From assembly GCF_016907715.1 (NCBI RefSeq), contig NZ_JAFBCM010000001.1, positions 4,774,001 to 4,838,000 on the forward strand: 64,000 nt of DNA. Direction: 5' to 3'. The stretch is from Tenggerimyces flavus (GTDB taxonomy: Bacteria; Actinomycetota; Actinomycetes; Propionibacteriales; Actinopolymorphaceae). The notes under the pieces are model-generated. The model was not told the DNA's origin and searched no databases. It saw only the letters and a list, made by a program, of their open reading frames with translations. Position numbers and translations under genes: made by a program. Below are positions 1-8,677 of this stretch, in pieces. Positions within the stretch are counted from its first letter, which is position 1. Every line of letters begins with the position of its first letter.

Positions 1-47
1 TTCGCTCACCATGACAGGGGAGGACCCCTGCGCCTAGGGTGTGGCTC

Positions 48-1889
48 TCACATCCAGCCGCGGAAGCGGCCGACCGAGGGGGCCGCGACCTCGACCTCCT
101 CCACCTCTTCGTCCTCCACCACAGGCGACTTCGGTGCGAGCGTCGCGATGCGCAGCGCGGCGACCAGGTCGCGGTAGAGCTCGTCGCGCTCCAAGAGCTC
201 CAGGTGCGTGCCGGTCGCGCGCACCTTGCCCGCATCGAGCAGCACGATCTGGTCGGCGTCGATCACCGTCGACAGCCGGTGCGCGATCGTCACCACCGCA
301 CCGCGCGCGGACAGGTCGTGGATCGACTGCTGCACCGCGGCCTCGGTCAGTCCGTCCAGCTGCGCGGTCGCCTCGTCGAGCAGCAGGATCTCCGGATCGG
401 ACACGAGCGCGCGGGCGAGCGCGACGCGTTGCCGTTCGCCGCCGGAGATCGCGGTCGTCGACAGCACGGTGTCGAGCCCGTCGGGGAGCTCGCGGACCCG
501 TTCCTCCAACCGGACGGCCCGCAACGCCTCCCAGAGCTGCTCGTCGGTCGCCTCCTGATGGGTGTAGCGGAGGTTCTCCGCGAGCGTGCCCGGAACGAGC
601 GGCGTGTCCTGTTCGACATACACGATCCGCCGCCGCAGGCTTTCCAGCGGCCACCGGTCCAGCGACAGCCCGTCCAGCTCGATCGTCCCGTGCTCGGGAT
701 GCAGGAATCGCAGCATCAGCGAGAACATCGACGTCTTGCCCGCGCCGGACGGGCCGATGATCGCGGTGTGTCCGATCCGCTGTACGTCCATCGTGACGCC
801 GGCCAACGCGGGCGCGCTGTCCGGGCCGTACCGCGCGGTGACGTCCCGGAACGACAGCACGGTCCCGTTCACCGGCGCGGGCTCGGCCGCATGCGCGTCC
901 GTGGGCTGGTCCTGCTCGACCTCGAGGCCCTGGATCTCGCGGATCCGCGACGCGGCGGCGATGCCCGACTGCAGGCTCGTGATCACCTGGGACAGCTCCA
1001 TCGCCGGACCCATCAGCTGGAACGCGTACAGCAGGAACGCGACCAGCGCCGAGATCGTGAGCGCGCCGGCGTTCACCCGGTATGCGCCGATGCCGAGGAT
1101 CAGCATGATCGCGAGCGAGATGCCCGCGCCGACCGCGGTCCACGCCACCGCCTCGATGCGTACCGCGCGGACGCTCTGCCGCTGCGACTCGGCGGCCTCG
1201 GCGAGAATCCGGTCGGACTCGCGCTGCTCGGCGCGGCTGGCCTTGACCGTACGGATCGCGCGCATCGCGCCCTCGAGCACGCCGCCCAGCCGCCCGATCG
1301 CGGCCTGCGCCTGCTCCTGCGCCTTGGACAGCTTCGGCATCAGCAGCGCCACGATCGCGGCGATGCCTGCCAGCGTCGCGGCCGTCGTCGCGAGCAGCAC
1401 CCAGTCGAGGACGGCCATCAGGACGAGCGCGCCGACCAGGCCGATCAGCCCGTTGACGAGCGAGACGATGCTTCCCGCCGCGGCCTCGCGGAGGAGCACG
1501 GTGTCGGAGGTGACGCGGGTGACGAACTCACCGTTCGACCGGCCGGTCAGCTCGCTGATCCGTACCCGGAACAGCCGGCGCACCATCGAGCTGCGCGCCT
1601 CGTAGATCACCCGCTCGCCGAGCTGGCCCATGATGATCCACTGCACCAGGCCCAGCCCGGAGCCGAGCACGAGCAGCGCGGCGAGCAGGCCCACGACCGG
1701 GGCGAGCGGGGCGTTGGTCTGAAGGCCGTCCAGGACTTGCTTGGTGACCATCGGGGTGGCGAGGGACATGCCGGTGACGGCGATGCCCAGCACGAGCCCG
1801 AGCAGGACGACTGCTCGGTGCGGTTGTACGAACGTCCAGAGCACTCGGAGGTTGGCGAACCTCTTTTGATCATCGTTCTGCGATCCCAT
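48..1889 (-). CDS. ABC transporter, fused permease and ATP-binding protein
   Basis: A 613-residue half-transporter of the exporter type, predicted to sit in the plasma membrane as a dimer and move a substrate outward at the cost of ATP. Residues about 20-310 hold several hydrophobic segments (type 1 exporter fold). The nucleotide-binding domain follows, with Walker A GPSGAGKTS near residue 376, the signature SGGERQR near 481 and Walker B ILLLDEA near 500, followed by an H-loop (IAHRLS). The substrate cannot be read from sequence; lipids, drugs and peptides are all possible. It is divergent from a TetR-family gene 90 bases away, which suggests drug or metabolite induction. The stop codon is at 48-50 and nothing else is recognisable at the window edge. 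Confidence 0.93.
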   Translation of the reverse strand: MGSQNDDQKRFANLRVLWTFVQPHRAVVLLGLVLGIAVTGMSLATPMVTKQVLDGLQTNAPLAPVVGLLAALLVLGSGLGLVQWIIMGQLGERVIYEARSSMVRRLFRVRISELTGRSNGEFVTRVTSDTVLLREAAAGSIVSLVNGLIGLVGALVLMAVLDWVLLATTAATLAGIAAIVALLMPKLSKAQEQAQAAIGRLGGVLEGAMRAIRTVKASRAEQRESDRILAEAAESQRQSVRAVRIEAVAWTAVGAGISLAIMLILGIGAYRVNAGALTISALVAFLLYAFQLMGPAMELSQVITSLQSGIAAASRIREIQGLEVEQDQPTDAHAAEPAPVNGTVLSFRDVTARYGPDSAPALAGVTMDVQRIGHTAIIGPSGAGKTSMFSLMLRFLHPEHGTIELDGLSLDRWPLESLRRRIVYVEQDTPLVPGTLAENLRYTHQEATDEQLWEALRAVRLEERVRELPDGLDTVLSTTAISGGERQRVALARALVSDPEILLLDEATAQLDGLTEAAVQQSIHDLSARGAVVTIAHRLSTVIDADQIVLLDAGKVRATGTHLELLERDELYRDLVAALRIATLAPKSPVVEDEEVEEVEVAAPSVGRFRGWM

Positions 1890-1912
1890 GACTGCAGGAT
1901 ATCAATTTGGGA

Positions 1913-1922
1913 CACCAAGGTG
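1913..1922. promoter_or_regulatory. candidate operator between the divergent ABC and TetR genes
   Basis: CACC-AA-GGTG is a perfect short inverted repeat, nested in a looser TTGG/CCAA palindrome (1908-1926). It lies in the AT-richer gap shared by the ABC gene and the TetR gene, where such repressors usually bind. On the minus strand TTGGCA with GATATC 17 bases downstream could be the ABC promoter overlapping this site. The operator role is inferred from position only. Confidence 0.4.
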
Positions 1923-1978
1923 CCAATGAGAATTTCTCTGGTTCCGTTAGGGGTGGTGATGGCCTTATATTGGAGCGC

Positions 1979-2566
1979 GTGATCAGGTCAGAGACAGCCG
2001 AGTCGGGAACGCGGGGGCGCACCCGACGGGCCATCCTCAGTGCGTCGGTGTCGGTGCTGGGCCGCAACCGGTCCGCGACGCTCGCCGACATCGCCGACGC
2101 CGCGGAGGTGGGGCGGAGCACGTTGCACCGCTACTTCGCCGACCGCGACGAGCTCGTCCGGGCGACCGTGGACGAGTCGTTCGCGGCGATCGGCCGAGCC
2201 ATCGAGGAGGCGGAGATCGGGGAGGGCCCGGCCATCGACGGGCTGCGGCGGCTGGTGGCCGGCATGGTCGAGGTGGGGGACCAGCTGATCTTCCTGTTCG
2301 GGGACTCGGGCCTGTTCGACCAGTACGCGGCGGAGACCGGCGACGACCCGCGCGAGCCCGACGCGGACGAGGTCGCGGTGATCGCGTTGATCGAACGCGG
2401 CCAGGCCGAGGGCACGATCGACCCGAACGCCAACCCCCGTTGGATATATGGCGTGCTGTGGGGGATGGTCTACACCGGCGTCGAGGCCGCGAACGAAGGC
2501 ACCCTGCCCCGTCACGGCATCGGCGCCGCGGTGATCCGCATGATCGAACGTGGCATCCAGCCCTAG
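1979..2566 (+). CDS. TetR/AcrR family transcriptional regulator
   Basis: A one-component repressor of about 195 residues. The N-terminal helix-turn-helix reads TRRAILSASVSVLG, then TLADIADAAEVGRSTLHRYF and DRDELV, the classic TetR pattern. The C-terminal half is a ligand-binding and dimerisation domain with no recognisable specificity. The frame is open back to an ATG at 1907, but the HTH spacing and the intergenic AT-rich DNA favour the GTG at 1979. A TTATAT box at 1965-1970 lies just upstream, so a leaderless transcript is possible. The likely target is the divergent ABC exporter gene. Confidence 0.88.
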   Translation: MIRSETAESGTRGRTRRAILSASVSVLGRNRSATLADIADAAEVGRSTLHRYFADRDELVRATVDESFAAIGRAIEEAEIGEGPAIDGLRRLVAGMVEVGDQLIFLFGDSGLFDQYAAETGDDPREPDADEVAVIALIERGQAEGTIDPNANPRWIYGVLWGMVYTGVEAANEGTLPRHGIGAAVIRMIERGIQP

Positions 2567-2662
2567 CGCATGTTGCATACGTCGGTCGGTTCTGGCGGAT
2601 GGGTACCGATGCCGCTCTACCTGGCGAGTGGGTGCTGTACGCGGGGTGTATCCCACGTAGAG

Positions 2663-2697
2663 CGGCAAATGATCATGTAAACATGATCATTTTGCCG
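2663..2697. repeat. palindrome with TGATCATGT core (type A, copy 1)
   Basis: Arms CGGCAAA-TGATCATGT (2663-2678) and ACATGATCATTTTGCCG (2681-2697) are complementary apart from one extra A, around a two-base loop. CTCTAC at about 2615-2625 and GTAGAG at 2658-2663 form a second, outer inverted repeat. The same TGATCATGT...ACATGATCA core returns at 34706, 35845 and 47293, so this is a dispersed palindromic repeat and not a unique terminator. Confidence 0.75.
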
Positions 2698-2758
2698 TTC
2701 CGTCGCTCCAGCCACCTTCGTCATAGGTCCTAGCCGCTGCCCGTCCCCAGCTGAGCGC

Positions 2759-2828
2759 ACTTTGCCCACCGAACCGGGGTTGGAGCACGTCCTGGCGGCC
2801 CGTGGAGCCCCGATTCGGTGGGTGAAGT
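2759..2828. repeat. imperfect inverted repeat (type B, copy 1)
   Basis: The 23-base left arm at 2759-2781 (ACTTTGCCCACCGAACCGGG, then GTT) pairs with the right arm 2806-2828 with four differences, three of which are G-U compatible in RNA. The left arm matches 18 of 23 bases of a second copy at 47112. Together with the type A palindrome it fills the 2567-2928 gap, which has no credible gene. It could act as a terminator or as a REP-like mobile repeat. Confidence 0.6.
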
Positions 2829-2928
2829 CGCAGCAACTGTGGACGGGGCGGGGTTGGAGGTCGAGCTGCACTCTCGGCCTGGCGGGGGGCGCCAGCGTGG
2901 CGCCAGGAGGGGTTGGCATGCTCTGCGG

Positions 2929-4140
2929 GTGGACGGGGGCCGCGTCACCTATGCCGACATCTTCGCCGTGCGCGAGTTCCGCGCGCTGTTCGCCAGCCGG
3001 ACGTTGTCGACCATCGGCGACTACGTGGCCCGAGCGGGGCTCGTCATCGCCGTCTACAACGAGACCAAGTCGACCGCGCTGCTCGGCATCACGTTCGCGC
3101 TGACCTCGCTGCCGGACCTGGTCGGCGGCCCGCTCCTCGCCGGTCTCGCCGACCGGTTCCCGCGCCGCGCGGTCATGGTCGCCTCCGATGTCGGCCGGGC
3201 GATTCTGCTGCTGGTCATGGCGATTCCCGGACAACCGCTGATCGCTCTTTGGATCCTCCTGTTCGTCATCAGACTGATGGACTCGCCGTTCCTCAGCGCG
3301 TACCACGCCACGATGTCGGTCGTCCTGCCCGGCAAACAGCAACTGGTCAAGGGTTCGGCGGTCACGCAACTCGTCAACCACCTCTCGTACACCGTCGGGT
3401 ACGGCGCTGGCGGGATGATCGTGTCGCTCACCGGACTGTCCGCGGTGCTGATCGTCAATGCCGGCACGTTCGTCCTGTCCGGGGTGATCATCCTGCTCGG
3501 CGTGCTGTCCCGCCCGGCGACCGCCGTGGGCCGGACCTCCTTGCTGGGTTCGGCTTGGACGGCGACGCGCTTCATCTTCACCCATCCACGGCTGCGGCTC
3601 GTCATGTTCTTCACGGTGCCGATCGCCGCGACCCTGGTCTGCGAGACACTCGCGGCACCGTACGCCGCACAGCTCGGCCTCAGCTCGGCGTCCGCCGGGC
3701 TGTTCATGGGAGCGAGCCCGGCCGGCATCGTCGTCGGGCTCTGGCTGCTCCCGTTGCTGATCCGGGATCAACGCGGCATCCATGTGACGGTCCTGTCGAT
3801 CGCCAGCGGCGCCCCGTTGGTGCTGTTCCTCTTTGTGCCGACGGCGTGGCTCGCCTGCCTGCTCATCGCCGTCGCGGGGATGGCTCTGTACTTCTGGATC
3901 CCGCTCGCCGCCGAGTTCACCCAGACCGTCCCGGACGACATGCGTGGCCAGGCGGTCGGTCTGCTCACGACGTCGATGCGGGTCACCCAGGGGCTCGCGA
4001 TCCTCACGTTCGGGCTCGTCGCGCAGTACGCCTCGCCCAGCGTGGTGATCGCGGTCGGCGGCGCGATCGGAACGGTACTGGCGATCGCGCTGTCCGTCGC
4101 CTGGGCGCGGACGAGCACGGTGCCCGACCCTCAGCGGTGA
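2929..4140 (+). CDS. MFS transporter
   Basis: A membrane transporter of about 403 residues with roughly 10-12 hydrophobic segments. It opens YADIFAVREFRALFASRTLS, the start typical of the actinobacterial MFS_1 group of small-molecule exporters, and has an early cytoplasmic loop with ADRFPRRAVM between helices 2 and 3. The substrate is unknown. The frame is open upstream to 2818, but that stretch lies over the type B repeat and is not protein-like. GTG 2929 follows AGGAGG (2905-2910), although the 18-base spacing is long. The last 10 bases overlap a decayed RidA gene on the other strand. Confidence 0.87.
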   Translation: MDGGRVTYADIFAVREFRALFASRTLSTIGDYVARAGLVIAVYNETKSTALLGITFALTSLPDLVGGPLLAGLADRFPRRAVMVASDVGRAILLLVMAIPGQPLIALWILLFVIRLMDSPFLSAYHATMSVVLPGKQQLVKGSAVTQLVNHLSYTVGYGAGGMIVSLTGLSAVLIVNAGTFVLSGVIILLGVLSRPATAVGRTSLLGSAWTATRFIFTHPRLRLVMFFTVPIAATLVCETLAAPYAAQLGLSSASAGLFMGASPAGIVVGLWLLPLLIRDQRGIHVTVLSIASGAPLVLFLFVPTAWLACLLIAVAGMALYFWIPLAAEFTQTVPDDMRGQAVGLLTTSMRVTQGLAILTFGLVAQYASPSVVIAVGGAIGTVLAIALSVAWARTSTVPDPQR

Positions 4141-4274
4141 CGGTACGCGGCCACCACCTCCACCTCGATCAGCCAGCCCTGAACAGCGAGATTCGCCATG
4201 CCCAGCGAGGCTCTGGCCGGTCTCGCCTTGTTCGCGTAGATGGGCTCGGCCAGCACGCCCGGCGGCGCCATCAG
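4131..4274 (-). pseudogene. RidA-family gene remnant (C-terminal fragment)
   Basis: Reading the minus strand from about 4274 gives some 46 codons ending in the pattern RPARASLGMANL...WLIEVEVVAA before a stop. This is the C-terminal signature of the RidA/YjgF enamine deaminase family. The first two thirds of the gene are missing and DNA upstream (4275-4518) shows no matching frame. The stop codon overlaps the end of the MFS gene. An intact RidA-family gene exists at 35916-36320. This is probably a deletion relic. Confidence 0.6.
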
Positions 4275-4518
4275 GCGGTGGGGTTGCCGGCGGCCGGACC
4301 GAGCCCGCTACTCGTGTACGTCGCGACCAGGCTGCCGACAGCCGGTTGACGGCGTGGCCAGGTGCGGAAGGCGTAAATGGCCATGACAGGGGGTATCGAT
4401 GGGACTTACGCTTGGGTAACACGAATGCGGAGGAGCGCAGAGGAATCATTGGTGATTCGGCAGTTCTTCCAGGTCGACCCGTGGATCTTCTTCTTCTCTC
4501 AGTAAGGAACAACTCGAC

Positions 4519-5565
4519 GTGTATGAACGTGCGCGTGCCTTCGTCCGCCCGGTGGCGCTTCCGGCTCACCACGGACCTGACGCCACGACCTCGCTTTTCG
4601 CCGACGCTGTCGTAGAGCTCGTCTCCGAGCAAGCGTCCTCGTCCGATCCGGCCGAGCTGGTCCGCTGTCTGAGCGGCCGCGTGCGGTCGCTGGCGTTGAG
4701 CGAGCCCGCGTGGGTGGCGCGGTTCTTGCCTTGGCTACGGATGTCGTCTGTGGTGTCCGGGTGGTCTCCGGTGCCTTTGCTGGCGCTCGAGGCGGCTCAG
4801 GTGATGCTGCGGTCGGGGCGTTCTTCGTTGGTGCGTGCGCTCGTTGGGGCGGTCTTGCAGCGCGCTGACGAGCCGGGGTTGGCGGTGTCGTACTGGCGCT
4901 CGTCGTTCGGGCCGGTGCTGCCCGCGCCGGTGCGGGAGGGGATCGCGGACGCGGTGGTGCGGTTGTACGACGAGCGGGGCTACTTGTCGTACGGGCGTGC
5001 TGGGTTGCCGTTCGGCGCCGTCCTGGCGGCGGTGGAGGCTCCGCCTCGTACGGTCGCTCAGGAGGACCTGTTCTCGTACCTGCTGGACGGTGCCACGGGG
5101 TCGATCCCGCAGACGCTGGCGGTGCTGAAGGCGAACGCGTGGCTGTGGGGAATCCCGGCGGAGGAACGCTGTGAGCTCCTCGCCGACTGGGGACCGTCGG
5201 CATCGACGATCCTGACGGGCGCGGGGATGATCTGGACGTCGGTCCGCTCGTGGCTCTCGGCGCCGATGGACGCCTTCTCGTGGGAGGCGGTCGTGCCGAT
5301 GATGGAGTACGCGGACCTGGTGGCCCACCTGGCGGACTTCGACGAGGCCGGAGTGCCGGGGGTGGGGATCGCTACTCGGCTGGCGGACCCGCTGGAGATC
5401 GCGCTGGCCGACCGCCCGCGTACGGCTCTGTTGAGACTCGTGAACCCGTCCGAACGCTGGCTGTGGTCTCTCCGAGAGGCGTTGAGCCTTTGTCTGACCC
5501 ACCCGAGCGAGCCGGAGCCGCTGGCCCTCATCGAAGCAGCAAGAAACGGCCAATGGCCGTTCTAA
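4519..5565 (+). CDS. TROVE-domain protein lacking a vWA domain (Ro60/Rsr-like)
   Basis: 348 residues that match the RNA-binding TROVE (HEAT-like ring) half of Ro60/Rsr proteins. Landmarks are a SLFADAVVELV region, WVARFLPWLR, VLQRADEPG followed by YWRSSFG, then APVREGIADAVVRLYDER, QEDLFSYLLDG, and FDEAGVPG near the end. Family members are about 520 residues with a C-terminal von Willebrand A domain. Here the protein stops after LTHPSEPEPLALIEAARN and no vWA follows in any frame. Ro60 proteins bind Y RNAs and misfolded structured RNAs. The next genes are three tRNAs on the opposite strand. Start GTG 4519 has AAGGAAC eight bases upstream. Function of the shortened form is inference. Confidence 0.82.
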   Translation: MYERARAFVRPVALPAHHGPDATTSLFADAVVELVSEQASSSDPAELVRCLSGRVRSLALSEPAWVARFLPWLRMSSVVSGWSPVPLLALEAAQVMLRSGRSSLVRALVGAVLQRADEPGLAVSYWRSSFGPVLPAPVREGIADAVVRLYDERGYLSYGRAGLPFGAVLAAVEAPPRTVAQEDLFSYLLDGATGSIPQTLAVLKANAWLWGIPAEERCELLADWGPSASTILTGAGMIWTSVRSWLSAPMDAFSWEAVVPMMEYADLVAHLADFDEAGVPGVGIATRLADPLEIALADRPRTALLRLVNPSERWLWSLREALSLCLTHPSEPEPLALIEAARNGQWPF

Positions 5566-5643
5566 CGGCCGAAGGCCGACGCTGGTAAATGACCGGAGCA
5601 ACCCCTGGGGCCTGCAAGGAGCAAGCAACGTGGGGGGGTCTGG

Positions 5644-5660
5644 GGGGGGCTCGGCCCCCC
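5644..5660. terminator. G+C-rich hairpin after the TROVE gene
   Basis: GGGGGGC-TCG-GCCCCCC is a perfect seven-base stem with a three-base loop between the converging TROVE gene and tRNA cluster. It has no T tract, as is usual in actinobacterial terminators. The loop and stem resemble the hairpin inside each unit of the tandem repeat at 10483. It could serve either strand. Confidence 0.5.
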
Positions 5661-5727
5661 AGTGTGGCGCCGATCGCCGTGGGGCAGGTGGCCGAAGGCC
5701 AACAACCAGATTTCACCCAAGATCGGG

Positions 5728-5799
<72 letters not shown>

Positions 5800-5808
5800 T
5801 CGCAAGCG

Positions 5809-5879
5809 AGGTGGAGACGGGATTTGAACCCGTGTACACGGCTTTGCAGGCCGTTGCCTCGCCTCTCGGCCACTCCACC
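5809..5879 (-). tRNA. tRNA-Cys (GCA)
   Basis: Cloverleaf on the minus strand: acceptor GGTGGAG/CTCCACC with discriminator T, the usual U73 of tRNA-Cys; anticodon stem ACGGC/GCCGT around CTGCAAA (anticodon GCA); T arm ACGGG-TTCAAAT-CCCGT. The middle gene of the cluster, 9 bases from tRNA-Val. Confidence 0.97.
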
Positions 5880-5923
5880 GTGGTGCCCTGGGGCGTAGAG
5901 CCCCAGACCCCAAGGCATCTCCG

Positions 5924-5996
5924 AGCGGACGACGGGATTCGAACCCGCGACCCTCACCTTGGCAAGGTGATGCGCTACCAGCTGCGCTACGTCCGC
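5924..5996 (-). tRNA. tRNA-Gly (GCC)
   Basis: Cloverleaf on the minus strand: acceptor GCGGACG/CGTCCGC, anticodon stem TCACC/GGTGA around TTGCCAA (anticodon GCC), T arm GCGGG-TTCGAAT-CCCGT. It is first in the leftward Gly-Cys-Val cluster, 44 bases from tRNA-Cys, and its promoter should lie in 5997-6078. Confidence 0.97.
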
Positions 5997-6078
5997 ATCG
6001 CGCCAACAGTTCTCTGGCGCGTTGAGAACTGTAGCCGATGTAGGCGCGGGGCTGAAACTCAGGGGTCCCGCGTGTCGA

Positions 6079-7245
6079 TCACCGTACGGCATCCAAGTCC
6101 GCGCAGTCGCGCAATTTCTCGTAGGCCTCCAGCAGCTCGTCGGCACGGTCGCCGGTGGCGAACTCGGGGAGTCCGGACGGGGTGACGACGCCGGGTGCCC
6201 ACTCGGAGTCGGTGACCTCGCCGTCCGGGCGGACAGCGACGGTGAGGACTCCGGTGCGGGCGGAGATGTTGGTCTTGCGGGAGTACCAGATGAAGTTGCC
6301 GAGGCCGTACGAGACGAACGTGTCGCCGTGCATGCCCGAGCCGAGCTGGATGTGGGCGTGGCTGCCGACGATGATCGTGGCTCCGGCCTCGGCGACCTTG
6401 TCCGCGAGCTCGCGTTGGAGGTCGGTCGGGCAGCCCTGGTACTCCGTGCCCCAGTGCAGGTAGACCACGACGATGTCGGCGTCCTTCTTGGCGTCGCGGA
6501 CCGCGCGGACGATGCGGGCGGGGTCGATCGCGACGGCGATGCCGGGGGAGTCGGCTCCGGCCGTCCAGTTGTCCGTCGTCGGGTCGCGGAACGCGTCGGC
6601 GCCGAGGACCGCGACCTTGGTGCCGCGGATCGTAGTCTCGTATGGTTTGAAAGCTTCTGTCCTGTTCTTACCGATTCCCACGACGGGGATGGCGCCGTTC
6701 TCCTTGGCCTCCAGCGACTCCTCGAGGCCGTCACGCCCGAAGTCGACGCCGTGGTTGTTGGCGAGCGTGACGACATCGATGCCGGCGTTCTTCAGGGCCT
6801 CGAGCGCGGTCGGCGGCGTGCGGAACCTGAAGCGCTTCTGCTCCGGTGAGCCTCCGGTGGCGATGGCGGTCTCGAGGTTGACCATCGTGAGATCCGCCTT
6901 GGCCGTGTAGTCGCGGAGGTCTCGCAGCGAGTTCTCGGGGTCGTCGAGCAGGGCGCGTACCTGCTCCTCGAAGTGCACGTCGCCGGCGAACGCGAACGTG
7001 AGCTCGTCGTCTGCCTTCGGCTTTTCCGGCTGCTCCGGGGACTTGGTCGGGCTCGCTTTCGCGGGGGCCTCGGGCTGGGGCGTCGAGGTCTTGGAGGGGC
7101 TGGTCGCGGGCTTGGGCGCCGTCGAGGTCTTCGGCGGGTCGGGTTGGACGTTCACCGGATCCTGGAGGCATCCGGCCAACGAGCTAGCCGCGAGACAGCC
7201 GAGCAAAACCACCGTGGCGGCGGGGCCGGGCCGTGAGGGGCGCAT
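6079..7245 (-). CDS. CapA-family lipoprotein (poly-gamma-glutamate capsule synthesis type metallophosphatase fold)
   Basis: 388 residues. The start is a lipoprotein signal peptide with lipobox LAGC and acceptor Cys26, then a Pro/Lys/Ser-rich linker of about 50 residues that could span the wall. The rest is a CapA/PGA_cap domain with GDVHFE, NLETAI, NNHGVDFG and IIVGSHAHI motifs typical of this calcineurin-like fold. CapA proteins serve poly-gamma-glutamate capsule export, but most actinobacterial members are orphan genes of unknown role, and no capB/capC is nearby. A longer open frame runs to 8058, but the lipobox fixes the start at 7245. Confidence 0.88.
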   Translation of the reverse strand: MRPSRPGPAATVVLLGCLAASSLAGCLQDPVNVQPDPPKTSTAPKPATSPSKTSTPQPEAPAKASPTKSPEQPEKPKADDELTFAFAGDVHFEEQVRALLDDPENSLRDLRDYTAKADLTMVNLETAIATGGSPEQKRFRFRTPPTALEALKNAGIDVVTLANNHGVDFGRDGLEESLEAKENGAIPVVGIGKNRTEAFKPYETTIRGTKVAVLGADAFRDPTTDNWTAGADSPGIAVAIDPARIVRAVRDAKKDADIVVVYLHWGTEYQGCPTDLQRELADKVAEAGATIIVGSHAHIQLGSGMHGDTFVSYGLGNFIWYSRKTNISARTGVLTVAVRPDGEVTDSEWAPGVVTPSGLPEFATGDRADELLEAYEKLRDCADLDAVR

Positions 7246-7326
7246 GCTCGGAAGGGTAGGAGCACCTTGTGCGGCGGCTGACCGTAGGGTGGTTTGTGAC
7301 GTCCCGCGAAGATGGAGAGGCCTGTG

Positions 7327-8154
7327 ATGTCCACGATCCAGATGTGGGTCAACGGTCGGCTGGTCGACGACCCGCACGCGGCTGCTTTGGCGCCGACGGA
7401 CCACGGCCTGACCGTGGGCGACGGGGTGTTCGAGACGCTGAAGGTGACCGGTGTGCCGTTCGCCCTGACCCGGCACCTGGCACGGTTGTCGCGGTCGGCT
7501 TCGGGGTTGGGGCTTGGCGAGGTGGATCTGGACTTCGTCCGTCGCGGGGTTGCTGAGGTGCTTGCCGCGTGGCCATCTCCTCTTGGACGACTGCGGATCA
7601 CGGTGACCGGAGGGCCGGGGCCTCTGGGGTCGGAGCGCGGGTCCGCGGGGCTGACGGTGGTCGTGGCGGTGACGTCGTTGGCAGCTTGGATCTCGTCGAC
7701 CGCGGTGACGACGGTGCCGTGGGTGCGGAACGAGCGGGGCGCTTTGGCGGGGCTGAAGTCGACCTCGTACGCGGAGAACGTGGTGGCCTTGGCGTACGCG
7801 CAGGCTCGGGGTTCTTCGGAGGCTCTGTTCGCGAACACGGTGGGGGACGTGTGCGAGGGAACGGGGTCGAACGTCTTCGTCGTCCTCGGCGGCCGCTTGC
7901 TCACGCCGCCGCTGACCTCGGGGTGTCTCGCGGGGGTGACCCGCGAGCTGGTGCTGGAGTGGGCGGGCGGCGAGGAGGCCGACCTGCCTCTGGGTTCGCT
8001 GGAGGCGGCGGAGGAGATCTTCCTGACGTCGACGACGCGGGATGTCCAGGCCGTCCACACGCTGGACGGTCGGCCGCTGGTGTCACCGGGGCCGATCACG
8101 GCGAAGGCCTTGGAGACGTTCACGCGGATGGCCGCGGAGCACGTCGACCCCTAG
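7327..8154 (+). CDS. pabC: aminotransferase class IV, probable aminodeoxychorismate lyase
   Basis: A 275-residue fold-type IV PLP enzyme. It begins MWVNGRLVDD, then DHGLTVGDGVFETLK, the standard N-terminal motif. The Schiff-base Lys is in GLKSTSYAENV (about residue 144), and the phosphate-binding region has GTGSNVFVV. The length fits 4-amino-4-deoxychorismate lyase, which makes p-aminobenzoate for folate. A branched-chain or D-amino acid aminotransferase of the same fold is the alternative. No pabA or pabB is adjacent. ATG 7327 follows GGAGAGG by six bases. Divergent from the CapA gene. Confidence 0.8.
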   Translation: MSTIQMWVNGRLVDDPHAAALAPTDHGLTVGDGVFETLKVTGVPFALTRHLARLSRSASGLGLGEVDLDFVRRGVAEVLAAWPSPLGRLRITVTGGPGPLGSERGSAGLTVVVAVTSLAAWISSTAVTTVPWVRNERGALAGLKSTSYAENVVALAYAQARGSSEALFANTVGDVCEGTGSNVFVVLGGRLLTPPLTSGCLAGVTRELVLEWAGGEEADLPLGSLEAAEEIFLTSTTRDVQAVHTLDGRPLVSPGPITAKALETFTRMAAEHVDP

Positions 8155-8167
8155 ACGGGCGGTCGGG

Positions 8168-8662
8168 TCAATCTGCCTCGTTGCCCCTGTCAGTCACGCG
8201 AAAGCCCCGGCTGAGGTAGTTCGGAACGGTGTGCGGGTGCTCGTCGGGAACCGTCCACAGCCACACGCGGGTCGTCGGCGGCCGCCACGCCAGTGCCGTG
8301 ATCCGGGAGACGAAGTCGCCGCCGATGCCGCGACCTTGGAACTCGGGGATGACACCGATCACGACGATCACGACGTGGCCGTTGCGCTGCCAGCCAACCT
8401 CGGCGAACCCGACGGGCCGGTCGGCGACGTTGGCGACCCACGTTCGGATCTCCTTGGGACTCAGCTCCTTCTCCCACTGCCCGGCCGACCACCCACTCCG
8501 ACCACCGCCATCCGCCCAGATCTCCTTGTACAGCTGGCAAACCGTGGGGGCGGCGGACGCGTCCACCTCCTCGATCCCGAGCTCTGGAATCTCGGCCGCG
8601 GCGCGTAGCTGTGCCGGATCGGTCATCTCCAGATTGACGCCGGTTCGTTCCATGGCCAGCAC
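8168..8662 (-). CDS. GNAT family N-acetyltransferase
   Basis: 164 residues. The acetyl-CoA binding motif A reads VIPEFQGRGIGGDFVSR (pattern Q/RxxGxG/A) after a beta strand VVIVVIGV. The start region EVDASAAPTVCQLYKEIW resembles other actinobacterial single-GNAT proteins. The acceptor substrate is unknown. Converges on the pabC-like gene with a 13-base gap. Confidence 0.8.
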   Translation of the reverse strand: MLAMERTGVNLEMTDPAQLRAAAEIPELGIEEVDASAAPTVCQLYKEIWADGGGRSGWSAGQWEKELSPKEIRTWVANVADRPVGFAEVGWQRNGHVVIVVIGVIPEFQGRGIGGDFVSRITALAWRPPTTRVWLWTVPDEHPHTVPNYLSRGFRVTDRGNEAD

Positions 8663-8677
8663 GGTAGTGCTCGTTGC

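Noticed and set aside
2617-4632. 671-residue minus-strand frame over the MFS gene
   Set aside because: Composition is Arg/Asp/Gln-rich without any domain, and the opposite strand carries a clear MFS transporter.
7246-8058. Extension of the CapA-like gene to 8058
   Set aside because: It would lie antisense to the pabC-like gene and would bury the lipoprotein signal peptide.
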